Positions 1 through 7,095 of a DNA stretch of 8,248 bases are shown here, in pieces; the stretch's first letter is position 1, and every line of letters begins with the position of its first letter. The position numbers were made by a program, and so were the translations under genes. The notes under the pieces were generated by a model that saw only the letters and a list, made by a program, of their open reading frames with translations, did not search any database and was not told the DNA's origin. This DNA is from Gammaproteobacteria bacterium (lineage in GTDB: Bacteria; Pseudomonadota; Gammaproteobacteria; Pseudomonadales; Azotimanducaceae): assembly GCA_030432795.1 (NCBI GenBank), contig JAUILW010000122.1:1-8248 (forward strand), read 5' to 3'.

Positions 1-2
1 AG

Positions 3-698
3 CTGTCACACATATCCTTCGGCAAAATGACCACCACGGTCCGGGACATCTCCGAGGGCGGCATGTTCATCGTCGTGGACGACGCCAAGCTGTCGCCCGG
101 CGCGCAGATCAAGGTGCGCCAGCTGCGTGCAAGTTCAGTGGATCTGCACGCCACGCCGCAGGTCGACGCCGTGGTGCGGCGCGTGGAACCGCACGGCATC
201 GGTGTGGAATATCTCAGCGTCGCCGGCGCCCACCTGTGGAACAGCGTGCAACGCACGCGGCAGGAGCTTGCGGTGGGGCGCGACTACTTCCAGGTGTTTC
301 AGAGCGCCGTTTTGCAGGACGCGCGCGGCCTGGTACTGGTCGTGCAGCAGCAAGGCCTTTGGAGCCTGCCCGGGCACTATCTGCAGGTTGGCGATGTGCC
401 GGAAGAGGCCCTGGCCGCTTATCTTTTCGAAGCTTTCGGGGTGCGCGTAGCGGTGCGTGCAAGCCTGGGCCAGACCAGCCAGCACAACGCCAAAGCACCA
501 GAGGCAGCCATCTACCGAACGGTCTACCACGCGCGCACAGGCGACCAGAAGGCCACGCTGCTGCCGGGCCTCGGTTACCGCAGCATGCGCTGGCTGATGT
601 CCGCCAAGTCCACCAGCGATCTGACGTTTGCCGACCCCTTCGACCTCGCCATGATCCGGCGGGTATTTGCCGACTTTCCCGGCGCGAGTGCGGCGTGA
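3..698 (+). CDS. PilZ domain protein with C-terminal Nudix-like domain (5' end outside window)
   Basis: The reading frame is open to the left edge, and residues before the first ATG (position 27) continue a PilZ-like strand, so the true start probably lies upstream and ATG 27 is internal. Numbering from that ATG, residues 7-12 read DISEGG, the D-x-S-x-x-G motif of PilZ cyclic-di-GMP receptors, and the domain closes near GIGVEYLS (57-64). The partner RxxxR arginines would be off the window. Residues about 88-220 look like a Nudix fold: a hydrophobic strand, then GLWSLPG (110-116), PEEAL (125-129), a helix ending FGV, and a late RWL (188-190) typical of the Nudix C-terminal half. Aligned by eye to the canonical Nudix box, the RExxEE metal-binding positions read A-Y-L-F-E-A, so hydrolase activity is doubtful. 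It may bind a nucleotide-like ligand or be structural; that is inference. The stop overlaps the next gene's GTG start, which suggests one operon. Confidence 0.75.
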   Translation: MSHISFGKMTTTVRDISEGGMFIVVDDAKLSPGAQIKVRQLRASSVDLHATPQVDAVVRRVEPHGIGVEYLSVAGAHLWNSVQRTRQELAVGRDYFQVFQSAVLQDARGLVLVVQQQGLWSLPGHYLQVGDVPEEALAAYLFEAFGVRVAVRASLGQTSQHNAKAPEAAIYRTVYHARTGDQKATLLPGLGYRSMRWLMSAKSTSDLTFADPFDLAMIRRVFADFPGASAA

Positions 699-1204
699 TC
701 GACACGCGCTTCCGCGACGAGCCTTGCGAAGCGCAGGTCATCCTGCGCCCGAACCAGTCGTGGACGTGGCGGGCTAATCTCTACTTTCTGTACGTTCTGG
801 TGGCGATATCGCTGACGATCGGTATCAGCTTCGCGTGGCTCGGCATGTGGATGATTCTGCCGTTCACGGTGCTCGAGCTTACGGTGCTGGTGTCCTGCTT
901 GTGGTACTGCGTTCGCCGCGGCTACCGTCAGCAGGTAATCACCGTGCGGCCGGAGATGGTGCAGGTGGAGTTCGGCCACTTTGCCAGTGCGCCGCGAAAG
1001 ACCCTGGAACGGGTGTATGACCGATTCCATACACGTTTTCAGGTAGAGCCGGCCCGACACCCGTGGCGCAACAAATCAGTATACGTGCGCTGTCGCGGTG
1101 AGCATCTGCAGATCGGTGCGTTTCTCAACGCCGAGGAACTCGACGACCTGGTACGCAGGCTGCGTGAGGTGGTGCGTTACATGGATAGCCGCTGCGTCCA
1201 GTAA
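695..1204 (+). CDS. DUF2244 family inner-membrane protein
   Basis: This is a 169-residue protein of unknown function, recognised as DUF2244 by its layout. A short N-terminus leads to a PNxSW motif (residues 19-23), then two closely spaced transmembrane segments (about 28-47 and 50-71) with the family-like PFxxLEL between them (56-62), then a soluble C-terminal domain of about 95 residues rich in beta-type sequence. I chose GTG 695 because its GTGA overlaps the upstream stop, the signature of translational coupling. The same frame stays open to 236, but that part is the shadow of the PilZ-Nudix gene and carries no recognisable domain. No good Shine-Dalgarno is visible, in keeping with coupling. 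DUF2244 genes are often found near cytochrome oxidase genes, but none is present here. The 3' end overlaps the end of comEC on the other strand by 28 bp. The family call is fairly sure; the function is unknown. Confidence 0.82.
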   Translation: MIDTRFRDEPCEAQVILRPNQSWTWRANLYFLYVLVAISLTIGISFAWLGMWMILPFTVLELTVLVSCLWYCVRRGYRQQVITVRPEMVQVEFGHFASAPRKTLERVYDRFHTRFQVEPARHPWRNKSVYVRCRGEHLQIGAFLNAEELDDLVRRLREVVRYMDSRCVQ

Positions 1205-3312
1205 CGAGCATGCTGCGTGCGCCATCGCGTTACCTCGTTTTCGTCGCTACGCCAGCGCAGCATGCCGGTTTCATGAGTGATGAATATCTGGCTTCCCTCA
1301 CGGTGGAAGCGCGCCACCACCGCAGGGTGCGGGTGTCGGTAGCGGTTGCCACGGCCTGCTGAAAACACCACCAGCCTCGGTGACAGACGGCGCACGAAGC
1401 TCGGCGATGAGGAGCTGATACTGCCGTGGTGCGGCGCGGTCAGCAGGTCCACCGCCCCTCCCACCTGGCGGCCGATCAACGCCTCGTATCGGGCGCTGGT
1501 ATCCCCGGTAAGCAGCGCCCGAGCATCCTGGCTCTCCACCAGCAACGTACAGGAACGGTCGTTGTCGGCGGTTTCCCGGCGGATACGCGGGTGCGACACA
1601 AATCGAAACCGCACACCATCCTGTTGCCACCCTGCATAGCTATGGCAGGAAACGTCATCAATGTACTCTGCCTCGCGATGTACCGCGCCAACCGCATCGG
1701 CGCCACCTGCGTGATCGTTATCAGAATGGCTCACCACCAGCCGGTCGAGGTGCCTGCGCGGCAGCTGGGCGAGCGCAGGCAGAACCACCCGCTCACCGAT
1801 ATCGAAGCCGGAAGGGTAGCGTGCACCAGCATCGAACAGCAGCGTGCTCGTGCGGGTCTCCACGATGGCCGCGCTACCCTGGCCTACATCGAGCACATGG
1901 ATACGGAACACGCCGGGTGGAAGCGGTGCATCCGCAGGCGCTAGAGGCGCAAGTATCGCGGGCACCAGGACGATCCGGCAGCGCCGTGGCAACGGCAGCA
2001 AGCAGGCCACCGCCGCGGTGGCGCTGAGAAATACCACCGCTGCAGGCTGTTCGGCCAAGGCCATTGCCGGTACCGAGTGCAACTGCAGCATCTCCAATAG
2101 CCACAACGCTGTCTGATCAGCGACGGCCAAGGACCAACGCGCAACGCTTTCTATTGGCAGAAAGGCGTACACCAGGAGCGGCGGAACCACAGCGATGCTC
2201 ACGAGCGGCACGGCGACCGCATTGGCAACCGGTGCCACCCAGGCCCATTGGCCGGTAACGGCCGCGAGCAGCGGAAACATGCCGATGAACAAGGCAACCT
2301 GCGCCTGGCCGAGCACGCGTATGGAGCGGATGCTCTCGGGCGCACGGTGCACGTTGGAGAAGCGCACCAGCAACACGCCAACCGCGCCGAAGGACAACCA
2401 GAAGCCCTGCTCCAGGGGCGCAAGTGGGACGCTGAGGAGCGTCGCGGTAAGCGCTACCGCGTAGCTCTGCCAGGCCCCCAAGCGCCGGGAGGCGAGAGCC
2501 GCAAGAGCGGCGACCGCCGCCATACACAGGGCGCGGGTGACAGGCACTTCGAATCCCACCAGTATCACGTAGGCCGCAGCACCCAGCACCGCTGCCGCTC
2601 GCGCGGAGCGTGCAGCAGGTAGATACGTTGCCGCGCCCGGCAGGCAACGCAAGAGCATACCGGCGATCGCGTGTGCCACGGCGGCAGCAATGCCCACGTG
2701 CAGGCCCGACACCACCAGAAGGTGCACCGTGCCGGTGTCCCGCAACAATCCCCACAAGGCCTGCCCGATATGCCGGCTATCTCCCAACGTCAGCGCGTGT
2801 GCGATACCGGGATGGAGCGACTCCGCTTCCAGGCGCCTACTCAGCCGTTCTCGAAAAGCCTGCACCGCGTTTGCCTGCGGCCCTGAACGGAGAAGCTTGG
2901 CATGCCGCGCGTAGCCCGTGCCGTCGATGCGCCTGGCGAGGAGCCACCGTTCGTAATCGAAGCCGCCGGGGTTGCGCATGCTCCACGGCGCGCGCACCTT
3001 GGCCTGTACGTGCCAGGTCTCACCGGTGAGCGGCAGTCCGAGTTCGCGGCCCCAGCCGAGCCGCAGCCGATAGATACCGTCCGTGCAGTTCGGTACCGAC
3101 ACGGGTAGTTGCACGATGATCTGATGGTACGGAGCCTCTCCAGCCGCCTCGTCTACGGACAGTATCTGTCCTTGCGCTTCAACCGATGCGCCGATCACGC
3201 ATGGCGGCAGGCGGGATGCCAGCGCCAGGCGGTGAGCGTTGGCCACATGCGCCGATACCGTTACGCACATGACCGCGACGGCGATCAGCCGGACGCGCTT
3301 TAATCGAAGCAT
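1177..3312 (-). CDS. comEC: ComEC/Rec2-family DNA internalisation protein
   Basis: This protein forms the inner-membrane channel that takes up single-stranded DNA during natural transformation. It has about 711 residues. One N-terminal hydrophobic helix (about 8-27) is followed by the OB-like DUF4131 region, ending in the conserved NPGGFDYERWLLARRIDGTGYA-type block (about 115-136). The polytopic Competence domain contains HLLVVSGLHVG (about 198-208) and FWLSFGAVGVLL (about 305-316). The C-terminal metallo-beta-lactamase-like domain has HVLDVGQG (473-480), HSDNDHAGG (530-538), TGDTS (603-607) and APHHGS (627-632), so its metal-site motifs look intact. ATG 3312 is preferred; GTG 3315 directly before it is possible. 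A stop in frame at 3340-3342 excludes a longer form. Many ComEC proteins begin with two or three helices before the OB region, so the N-terminus is short here. It is divergent from the DUF2062 gene and overlaps the DUF2244 gene tail to tail. Confidence 0.93.
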   Translation of the reverse strand: MLRLKRVRLIAVAVMCVTVSAHVANAHRLALASRLPPCVIGASVEAQGQILSVDEAAGEAPYHQIIVQLPVSVPNCTDGIYRLRLGWGRELGLPLTGETWHVQAKVRAPWSMRNPGGFDYERWLLARRIDGTGYARHAKLLRSGPQANAVQAFRERLSRRLEAESLHPGIAHALTLGDSRHIGQALWGLLRDTGTVHLLVVSGLHVGIAAAVAHAIAGMLLRCLPGAATYLPAARSARAAAVLGAAAYVILVGFEVPVTRALCMAAVAALAALASRRLGAWQSYAVALTATLLSVPLAPLEQGFWLSFGAVGVLLVRFSNVHRAPESIRSIRVLGQAQVALFIGMFPLLAAVTGQWAWVAPVANAVAVPLVSIAVVPPLLVYAFLPIESVARWSLAVADQTALWLLEMLQLHSVPAMALAEQPAAVVFLSATAAVACLLPLPRRCRIVLVPAILAPLAPADAPLPPGVFRIHVLDVGQGSAAIVETRTSTLLFDAGARYPSGFDIGERVVLPALAQLPRRHLDRLVVSHSDNDHAGGADAVGAVHREAEYIDDVSCHSYAGWQQDGVRFRFVSHPRIRRETADNDRSCTLLVESQDARALLTGDTSARYEALIGRQVGGAVDLLTAPHHGSISSSSPSFVRRLSPRLVVFSAGRGNRYRHPHPAVVARFHREGSQIFITHETGMLRWRSDENEVTRWRTQHARYWTQRLSM

Positions 3313-3341
3313 CACAGGGTTCCGGGCATAATAGGCAGGTT
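3313..3341. promoter_or_regulatory. Short divergent region between comEC and the DUF2062 gene
   Basis: Only 29 bp separate the two start codons, so any promoter for either gene must overlap the other gene's 5' end or this gap. A CATAAT hexamer at 3327-3332 on the plus strand resembles a -10 box for the DUF2062 gene and would give a very short leader. Its complement on the minus strand reads ATTATG, with TATTAT one base further on, and could serve comEC. No convincing -35 box is visible for either. AGG at 3333-3335 and 3337-3339 could act as a weak ribosome site for the DUF2062 gene, and GGA about eight bases before the comEC ATG could serve comEC. This is a by-eye assignment. Confidence 0.3.
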
Positions 3342-3878
3342 ATGCCCAAGAAGCTGCTCCAGCGATATCTGCCAAGTCCTCAGGCTGTGCGTGAGAATCC
3401 AGCCCTTCGTCCGCTGAGCCCGCTCCTACAGAATTCCGATATCTGGCATCTCAACCGGCGTTCCGCCGCGGGCGCCGTGTTTATCGGGCTGTTCTGCTGC
3501 TTTCTACCCATACCCTTCCAGATGGTGGTGGCCGGTGCCTTGGCGGTGCAGTTCCGCTGCAACCTGCCTATAAGCGTGGCCTTGGTATGGATCAGCAATC
3601 CGATCACCATGCCGCCGATGTTCTACTTTGCCTACCGGCTCGGTGCGTGGCTTTTGAACATGCAGCTCGAAACCGCCAGCATCGACATCAGCTTCGGCTG
3701 GCTCGTGGACAACTTTGTTGGAATCGGCTACCCGCTGATTTTCGGCAGTCTGCTTTGCGGCTGGGTGCTCGGTGTCACCGGTTTTGTGCTCGTGCGGGTG
3801 CTCTGGCGCATGCACGTGATCACCCGCTGGCGGGAACGCCGCGCGAGAAGGCTCGCTCGCCGCCGGGGCACTGGCTGA
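3342..3878 (+). CDS. DUF2062 family inner-membrane protein
   Basis: This is a 178-residue membrane protein of unknown function. It matches DUF2062 in length and pattern: a polar N-terminus of about 40 residues, then a hydrophobic hairpin containing FIGLFCCFLPIPFQ (about 47-60) and the diagnostic NLPIS...ISNPIT stretch (74-89), a further amphipathic loop, one long C-terminal transmembrane helix (about 130-157), and a strongly basic tail rich in arginine. The proline and asparagine residues at LPIP and SNP are the most typical family features. The start at ATG 3342 puts the protein in register with family N-termini. In Pseudomonas a DUF2062 gene lies between comEC and the lol operon as it does here, which supports the call. 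No catalytic motif is evident. The gene ends six bases from the end of lolE, which runs toward it. Confidence 0.85.
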   Translation: MPKKLLQRYLPSPQAVRENPALRPLSPLLQNSDIWHLNRRSAAGAVFIGLFCCFLPIPFQMVVAGALAVQFRCNLPISVALVWISNPITMPPMFYFAYRLGAWLLNMQLETASIDISFGWLVDNFVGIGYPLIFGSLLCGWVLGVTGFVLVRVLWRMHVITRWRERRARRLARRRGTG

Positions 3879-3890
3879 TTTGAATCAGCC
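3873..3890. terminator. Palindrome spanning the stop codons of the DUF2062 gene and lolE
   Basis: GGCTGATT at 3873-3880 is the exact reverse complement of AATCAGCC at 3883-3890, with TG between. The arms include the TGA of the plus-strand gene (3876-3878) and the TGA of the minus-strand gene (3887-3885). As RNA it could form a seven-pair stem with a four-base loop on either strand. It is followed by no U-tract, so it is not a textbook intrinsic terminator. It may be a compact bidirectional terminator or a 3'-end-stabilising hairpin, or it may be chance. Confidence 0.35.
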
Positions 3891-5081
3891 GTGCAGGCCG
3901 GCGATCGGCGAGAGGTTGCGCGCGCGCCTGGCGGGCAGATAGGCCGCCACCAGCGCCAGCGCGGCGGAAAGTGTCGCGATCACGGTCAGATCCGTGGCCT
4001 CGATGGAAACCGGAATGGAGACGAAGTAGGTTCCATCCAGCAGGTGCACGCCGAATATGGACTCCAGCGCCCCGACGATGCCGTTGATATGCCGGGCGGC
4101 CAGCACACCGAGCAGCAGGCCGGCAAAGATGCCCAGGCAGCCCACCAGCAATCCCTGCAGCAGAAAAACCCTGGAAATGAATCGGTTGTCCGCACCCATG
4201 GTTCGCAAAATGGCGATGGCGGAGGTCTTCTTCCGCACCAGCATGAGTTGCCCCGAGACGATGTTGAATGATGCCACCGCAACCACCAGCAGCAGGATCA
4301 CGAACATCATCGCTTTCTCCAGGCGTACCGCCTGAAAAAGATCATTGAAACGTTGCATCCAGGTGGTGACCCGGGCATTCGGCACGAGCGCCTGCACGCG
4401 CTCCTGAACGGTCAGAGCCTCGAGCGGCGCGTGGATTCGCAGCTGCACGCCACTGTCGCCGCTGCGCTCACGCACCTTCCCGTCGAGGTCATCCAACGCT
4501 ACCAGCACGAGCGAGGTATCAAGCTCCGCCTGCAACTCGAATGTGCCCACAAGCTCAAAGCGCTGCTGCACCGGCGCGAGACCCAGCGCGCCGGGCATGG
4601 GAAAGATAAGCGCCAGGCTGTCACCCGTGGCGAGCCCAAGGTGGGCGGCCAGCGGCGCGCCAAGGATTGCTGCTCTGGAGCCGGCTGTGAGCGCTTCCAT
4701 GGAGCCCGTGCGCATGTGTGCGCCGATGTCACCAAAGGCTTGACCACCGCCCTCGCCCAAGCCGAACACCGAAACCGGCGTCACGGCACGACCGCGGCTG
4801 ATCATGGCCATGCCCTCGAAGAAGGCAAAAGCTGCATCCACTTCAGGCAGCTCCGCAACCCCAGGGGGTACCTCACTGGCTCCTTCGATCACCACGTGGG
4901 GAACGGCGCTCAGCAGGCGCTCCTTGAGCGCATCATCGAAGCCATTCATGACGCTCACCACGACGGTGAGCACCATCACGCCGAGCAGTAGTCCCGTGAA
5001 TGACACCCAGGTAATGAAGCGGGTAAAGGGGTCTGCGCCTTTGAGTAGAAAGCGAAACGCCACATCGCGCGCGGCACTCAC
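3885..5081 (-). CDS. lolE: Lipoprotein-releasing ABC transporter, permease subunit LolE-type
   Basis: This is an inner-membrane subunit of the LolCDE machine, which extracts mature lipoproteins from the outer leaflet of the inner membrane and hands them to LolA. It has about 398 residues with the MacB-type fold: a first transmembrane helix (about 25-45) followed by SVMNGF, a large periplasmic domain (about 50-250), and three C-terminal helices (about 260-282, 303-330, 363-383). I chose GTG 5081 because it overlaps the lolD stop in GTGA and aligns the N-terminus with family members; the frame stays open upstream to 5180, but that part is lolD in another frame. It is called LolE by position, third in a lolC-lolD-lolE order. 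However, LFQAVRLEKAMM (248-259) and the first helix look more like enteric LolC, so the C/E label is less certain than the family. Confidence 0.85.
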   Translation of the reverse strand: MSAARDVAFRFLLKGADPFTRFITWVSFTGLLLGVMVLTVVVSVMNGFDDALKERLLSAVPHVVIEGASEVPPGVAELPEVDAAFAFFEGMAMISRGRAVTPVSVFGLGEGGGQAFGDIGAHMRTGSMEALTAGSRAAILGAPLAAHLGLATGDSLALIFPMPGALGLAPVQQRFELVGTFELQAELDTSLVLVALDDLDGKVRERSGDSGVQLRIHAPLEALTVQERVQALVPNARVTTWMQRFNDLFQAVRLEKAMMFVILLLVVAVASFNIVSGQLMLVRKKTSAIAILRTMGADNRFISRVFLLQGLLVGCLGIFAGLLLGVLAARHINGIVGALESIFGVHLLDGTYFVSIPVSIEATDLTVIATLSAALALVAAYLPARRARNLSPIAGLHG

Positions 5082-5758
5082 GTTATCTCGCCGCCCGCGA
5101 GTGTCACTACCCGGTCGACAGACTGCGCGATGTTGCTGTCGTGGGTGGCAATGAGAAACCCTACACCGCGGCTGCGGCACAATTCGGTAATGAGCGCCAT
5201 CACCTGATCGGCGCTCTGACGGTCGAGGTTGCCCGTGGGTTCGTCCGCCAACACCACTTTCGGCTGGGCGACGAGCGCACGGGCCACGGCTACGCGTTGC
5301 CGCTCACCGCCGGAAAGCTCCGACGGCCGATGCCTGGCGCGGGCCGACAGCCCGACTGCGTCGAGCATGTCCCGGGCGGCGGATTCCGCCGCCCGGCGAC
5401 TGACTCCCGCAATGCGCAGCGGCATAGCGACGTTTTCCAGCGCCGTGAACTCCGCCAGCAGATGGTGCATCTGATAAACGAAGCCGAGATAGGCATTACG
5501 CAGTTCCGCTCGTGCTTCTCCGCCCACAGACTGCAATGGCTGACCGGCGATGAACACCTCGCCTGCATCCACGTCCTCGAGTCCGGCCAGCACATGCAGC
5601 AGCGTGCTCTTGCCGGAGCCGCTGCGGCCAACAAGCGCAACGAGTTCGCCTGCTTCGATGCGCAGGTTCACATCCTGCAGCACCTCGATGCGGTCCGCAC
5701 CCTGCTGGTAGGCCTTGCAGACCCCGGTTGCCACCAGCACGTCCGTTGCGTCACTCAT
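5078..5758 (-). CDS. lolD: Lipoprotein-releasing ABC transporter, ATP-binding subunit LolD
   Basis: This is the cytoplasmic ATPase that powers lipoprotein release by the LolCDE complex. Its 226 residues are close to the usual LolD length. All ABC motifs are present: Walker A GRSGSGKST (44-52), Q-loop Q96, signature LSGGERQR (148-155), Walker B VVLADE (168-173), D-loop GNLD (176-179) and H-loop H206. The segment FVYQMHHLLAEFTALENVAMPL (about 93-114) carries the LolD-specific motif that couples to the permeases and separates LolD from MacB or FtsE relatives. ATG 5758 is the start that fits family N-termini; the frame is open further upstream but only as a shadow of lolC. The start overlaps the lolC stop by eight bases and the stop overlaps the lolE GTG, so translation of all three is probably coupled. 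Confidence 0.95.
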   Translation of the reverse strand: MSDATDVLVATGVCKAYQQGADRIEVLQDVNLRIEAGELVALVGRSGSGKSTLLHVLAGLEDVDAGEVFIAGQPLQSVGGEARAELRNAYLGFVYQMHHLLAEFTALENVAMPLRIAGVSRRAAESAARDMLDAVGLSARARHRPSELSGGERQRVAVARALVAQPKVVLADEPTGNLDRQSADQVMALITELCRSRGVGFLIATHDSNIAQSVDRVVTLAGGEIT

Positions 5759-6989
5759 GGGCAAGCACCCTCGCGGGACGCAATCGGGCCGCACGCCAGG
5801 CCGGGAACAACGTCGCCAGAACCGTGAGCAGCGCGCTGACGATGACGATGGCGCCAACGTCGCCGGGGCGCACCTCCACGGGCAGGTAGCCTATGAAGTA
5901 CTCCGTCATCAGATCCGTCTGCAGGGCCTGGCTGATATACGTGTAGAGATCCGGCAGTGAGGCCGCAAGCCCGACACCCGCTGCGGTGCCGAGCAGCACG
6001 CCGACAGCGCCCAGAAGGACGCCCAGCACCACGAAAATGCCAACGATCTTCGGCGTTCGACTGCCCAAGGTGCGCAGAACGGCAACATCGGCGCTTCGCT
6101 GATCGACGACCATCACCAGGCCGGAAATCAGATTGAAAGCAGCAACTCCAACCAGAAAAGACAACAAAACGAACATGGTGAGCTTCTGGGTGAGGATCGC
6201 CTGCAGCAGATTGCCGTGCACGCGTGTCCACGGCCGCACGATCATGCCACCCTCGAGAAACGCGGCGTCCACCGCACGGTAAGCCGCATCGATGTCGAAA
6301 AGGTCCGTCAGACGCATCTGGTAGCCAGAGATGCGCTTGCCCATGCGAAACAGCCGCTGGGCATCATCGATGTGTACATACGCCGTGCGCCCGTCGGACT
6401 CGGATTGGCTGTCTACTACCGCCACCACTTCGAAGCGGCGTTGCCTTGGCAGCAGACCGACCGGAGATACCGTAGCCGTGGGCATGACCAGGCTGACGGC
6501 GTCACCCACCACAACGTCCAGCCGCTGCGCCAGACGTGCGCCCAGGACCACGCCGTAGCTGCGCTGCGTCAGGCGCTCGTAGGATCCCGAAACCTGGTAG
6601 CGGAAGATATCCGACACTGCGGCATACTCTGCCGGATCTACGCCATAGACGCCGACCCCGGCCACCCGTTCTCCCGCGGCCAGGAGAGCAGGTTTCTGGA
6701 CAAATGCCGCCACACCGTTGATTCCCGGCTGTGCGCGCAGAACCTCTGGCGCGGTGGGATGCGGTGCCATACCGGCGCGCTGGTAGACGCTCACATGCGG
6801 TACTACACCCAGCACACGCTCTTTCAGTTCCCGCTCGAACCCGTTGATCACACTCACCACGACGATCAGTACGCAGATCGACAGCGCCAAACCGCCGACG
6901 GCCGCAATGCTTACTGAGGATGTCGCGCCATGGCGGCTGGCGCCGTAGCGCCACGCCACGGCAACACAGAAGGTCAGCGTATCGCTCAT
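5751..6989 (-). CDS. lolC: Lipoprotein-releasing ABC transporter, permease subunit LolC-type
   Basis: This is the first gene of the lol operon: 412 residues with the same fold as its partner, a first helix (about 27-48) followed by VINGFEREL, a periplasmic domain (about 50-265), and three helices (about 270-293, 314-341, 377-397). A loop from P170 to P181 with SPVG inside, followed by RQR (182-184), resembles the LolC 'hook' and adjacent pad that bind LolA in Escherichia coli. THAT and first place in the operon favour LolC. Against it, ADVAVLRTLG (300-309) and the C-terminal PARVL resemble enteric LolE. ATG 6989 is preferred over ATG 7034 because it gives the family N-terminus; the 15 extra residues are polar and unlike the family, and 7034 has no ribosome site. 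The gene is divergent from the PilZ gene. Confidence 0.86.
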   Translation of the reverse strand: MSDTLTFCVAVAWRYGASRHGATSSVSIAAVGGLALSICVLIVVVSVINGFERELKERVLGVVPHVSVYQRAGMAPHPTAPEVLRAQPGINGVAAFVQKPALLAAGERVAGVGVYGVDPAEYAAVSDIFRYQVSGSYERLTQRSYGVVLGARLAQRLDVVVGDAVSLVMPTATVSPVGLLPRQRRFEVVAVVDSQSESDGRTAYVHIDDAQRLFRMGKRISGYQMRLTDLFDIDAAYRAVDAAFLEGGMIVRPWTRVHGNLLQAILTQKLTMFVLLSFLVGVAAFNLISGLVMVVDQRSADVAVLRTLGSRTPKIVGIFVVLGVLLGAVGVLLGTAAGVGLAASLPDLYTYISQALQTDLMTEYFIGYLPVEVRPGDVGAIVIVSALLTVLATLFPAWRAARLRPARVLAHE

Positions 6990-7043
6990 GCTTCTGCGCT
7001 GCGCCAGTGGCGGGCTTGAATCTGGTTGCGCCATGGGGCCGGC

Positions 7044-7073
7044 ATGTTACGGGCAGCAGCATCGCTTCGCCAA
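7044..7073 (-). promoter_or_regulatory. Candidate sigma-70-type promoter for the lol operon
   Basis: On the minus strand TTGGCG (7073-7068) and TAACAT (7049-7044) are separated by 18 bases, each matching four of six consensus positions. Transcription would begin near 7037, leaving a leader of about 48 bases before lolC ATG 6989 and almost none before ATG 7034. That agrees with the start chosen on protein grounds. The match is modest and was found by eye. Confidence 0.3.
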
Positions 7074-7095
7074 CGACTTCGCAGGCGGCCTCGTT

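Noticed and set aside
236..694. Upstream open extension of the DUF2244 frame (would give a 322-residue protein)
   Set aside because: It overlaps the PilZ-Nudix gene, its translation is low-complexity Arg/Ala/Gly/Pro typical of an out-of-frame GC-rich shadow, and GTG 695 gives the expected family length.
214..741. Open frame of 175 codons on the minus strand opposite the PilZ-Nudix gene
   Set aside because: Its composition is Arg/Pro/Ala-rich shadow sequence and the plus-strand frame has recognisable domains.
2117..2755. Open frame of 212 codons on the minus strand inside comEC
   Set aside because: It lies in another frame of the comEC Competence domain, which has clear motifs in the main frame; the alternative is Arg/Gly/Cys-rich without a domain.
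1177..3342. DNA uptake sequences of the Haemophilus (AAGTGCGGT) or Neisseria (GCCGTCTGAA) type near comEC
   Set aside because: Looked for by eye on both strands because of comEC; no exact copy was noticed.
5141..5827. Open frame of 228 codons on the plus strand opposite lolD
   Set aside because: It is the complement of a highly conserved ATPase gene, with shadow-like composition and no motif.
6216..6917. Open frame of 233 codons on the plus strand opposite lolC
   Set aside because: It is antisense to a well-supported gene, rich in His/Arg/Gln, and has no recognisable domain or ribosome site.
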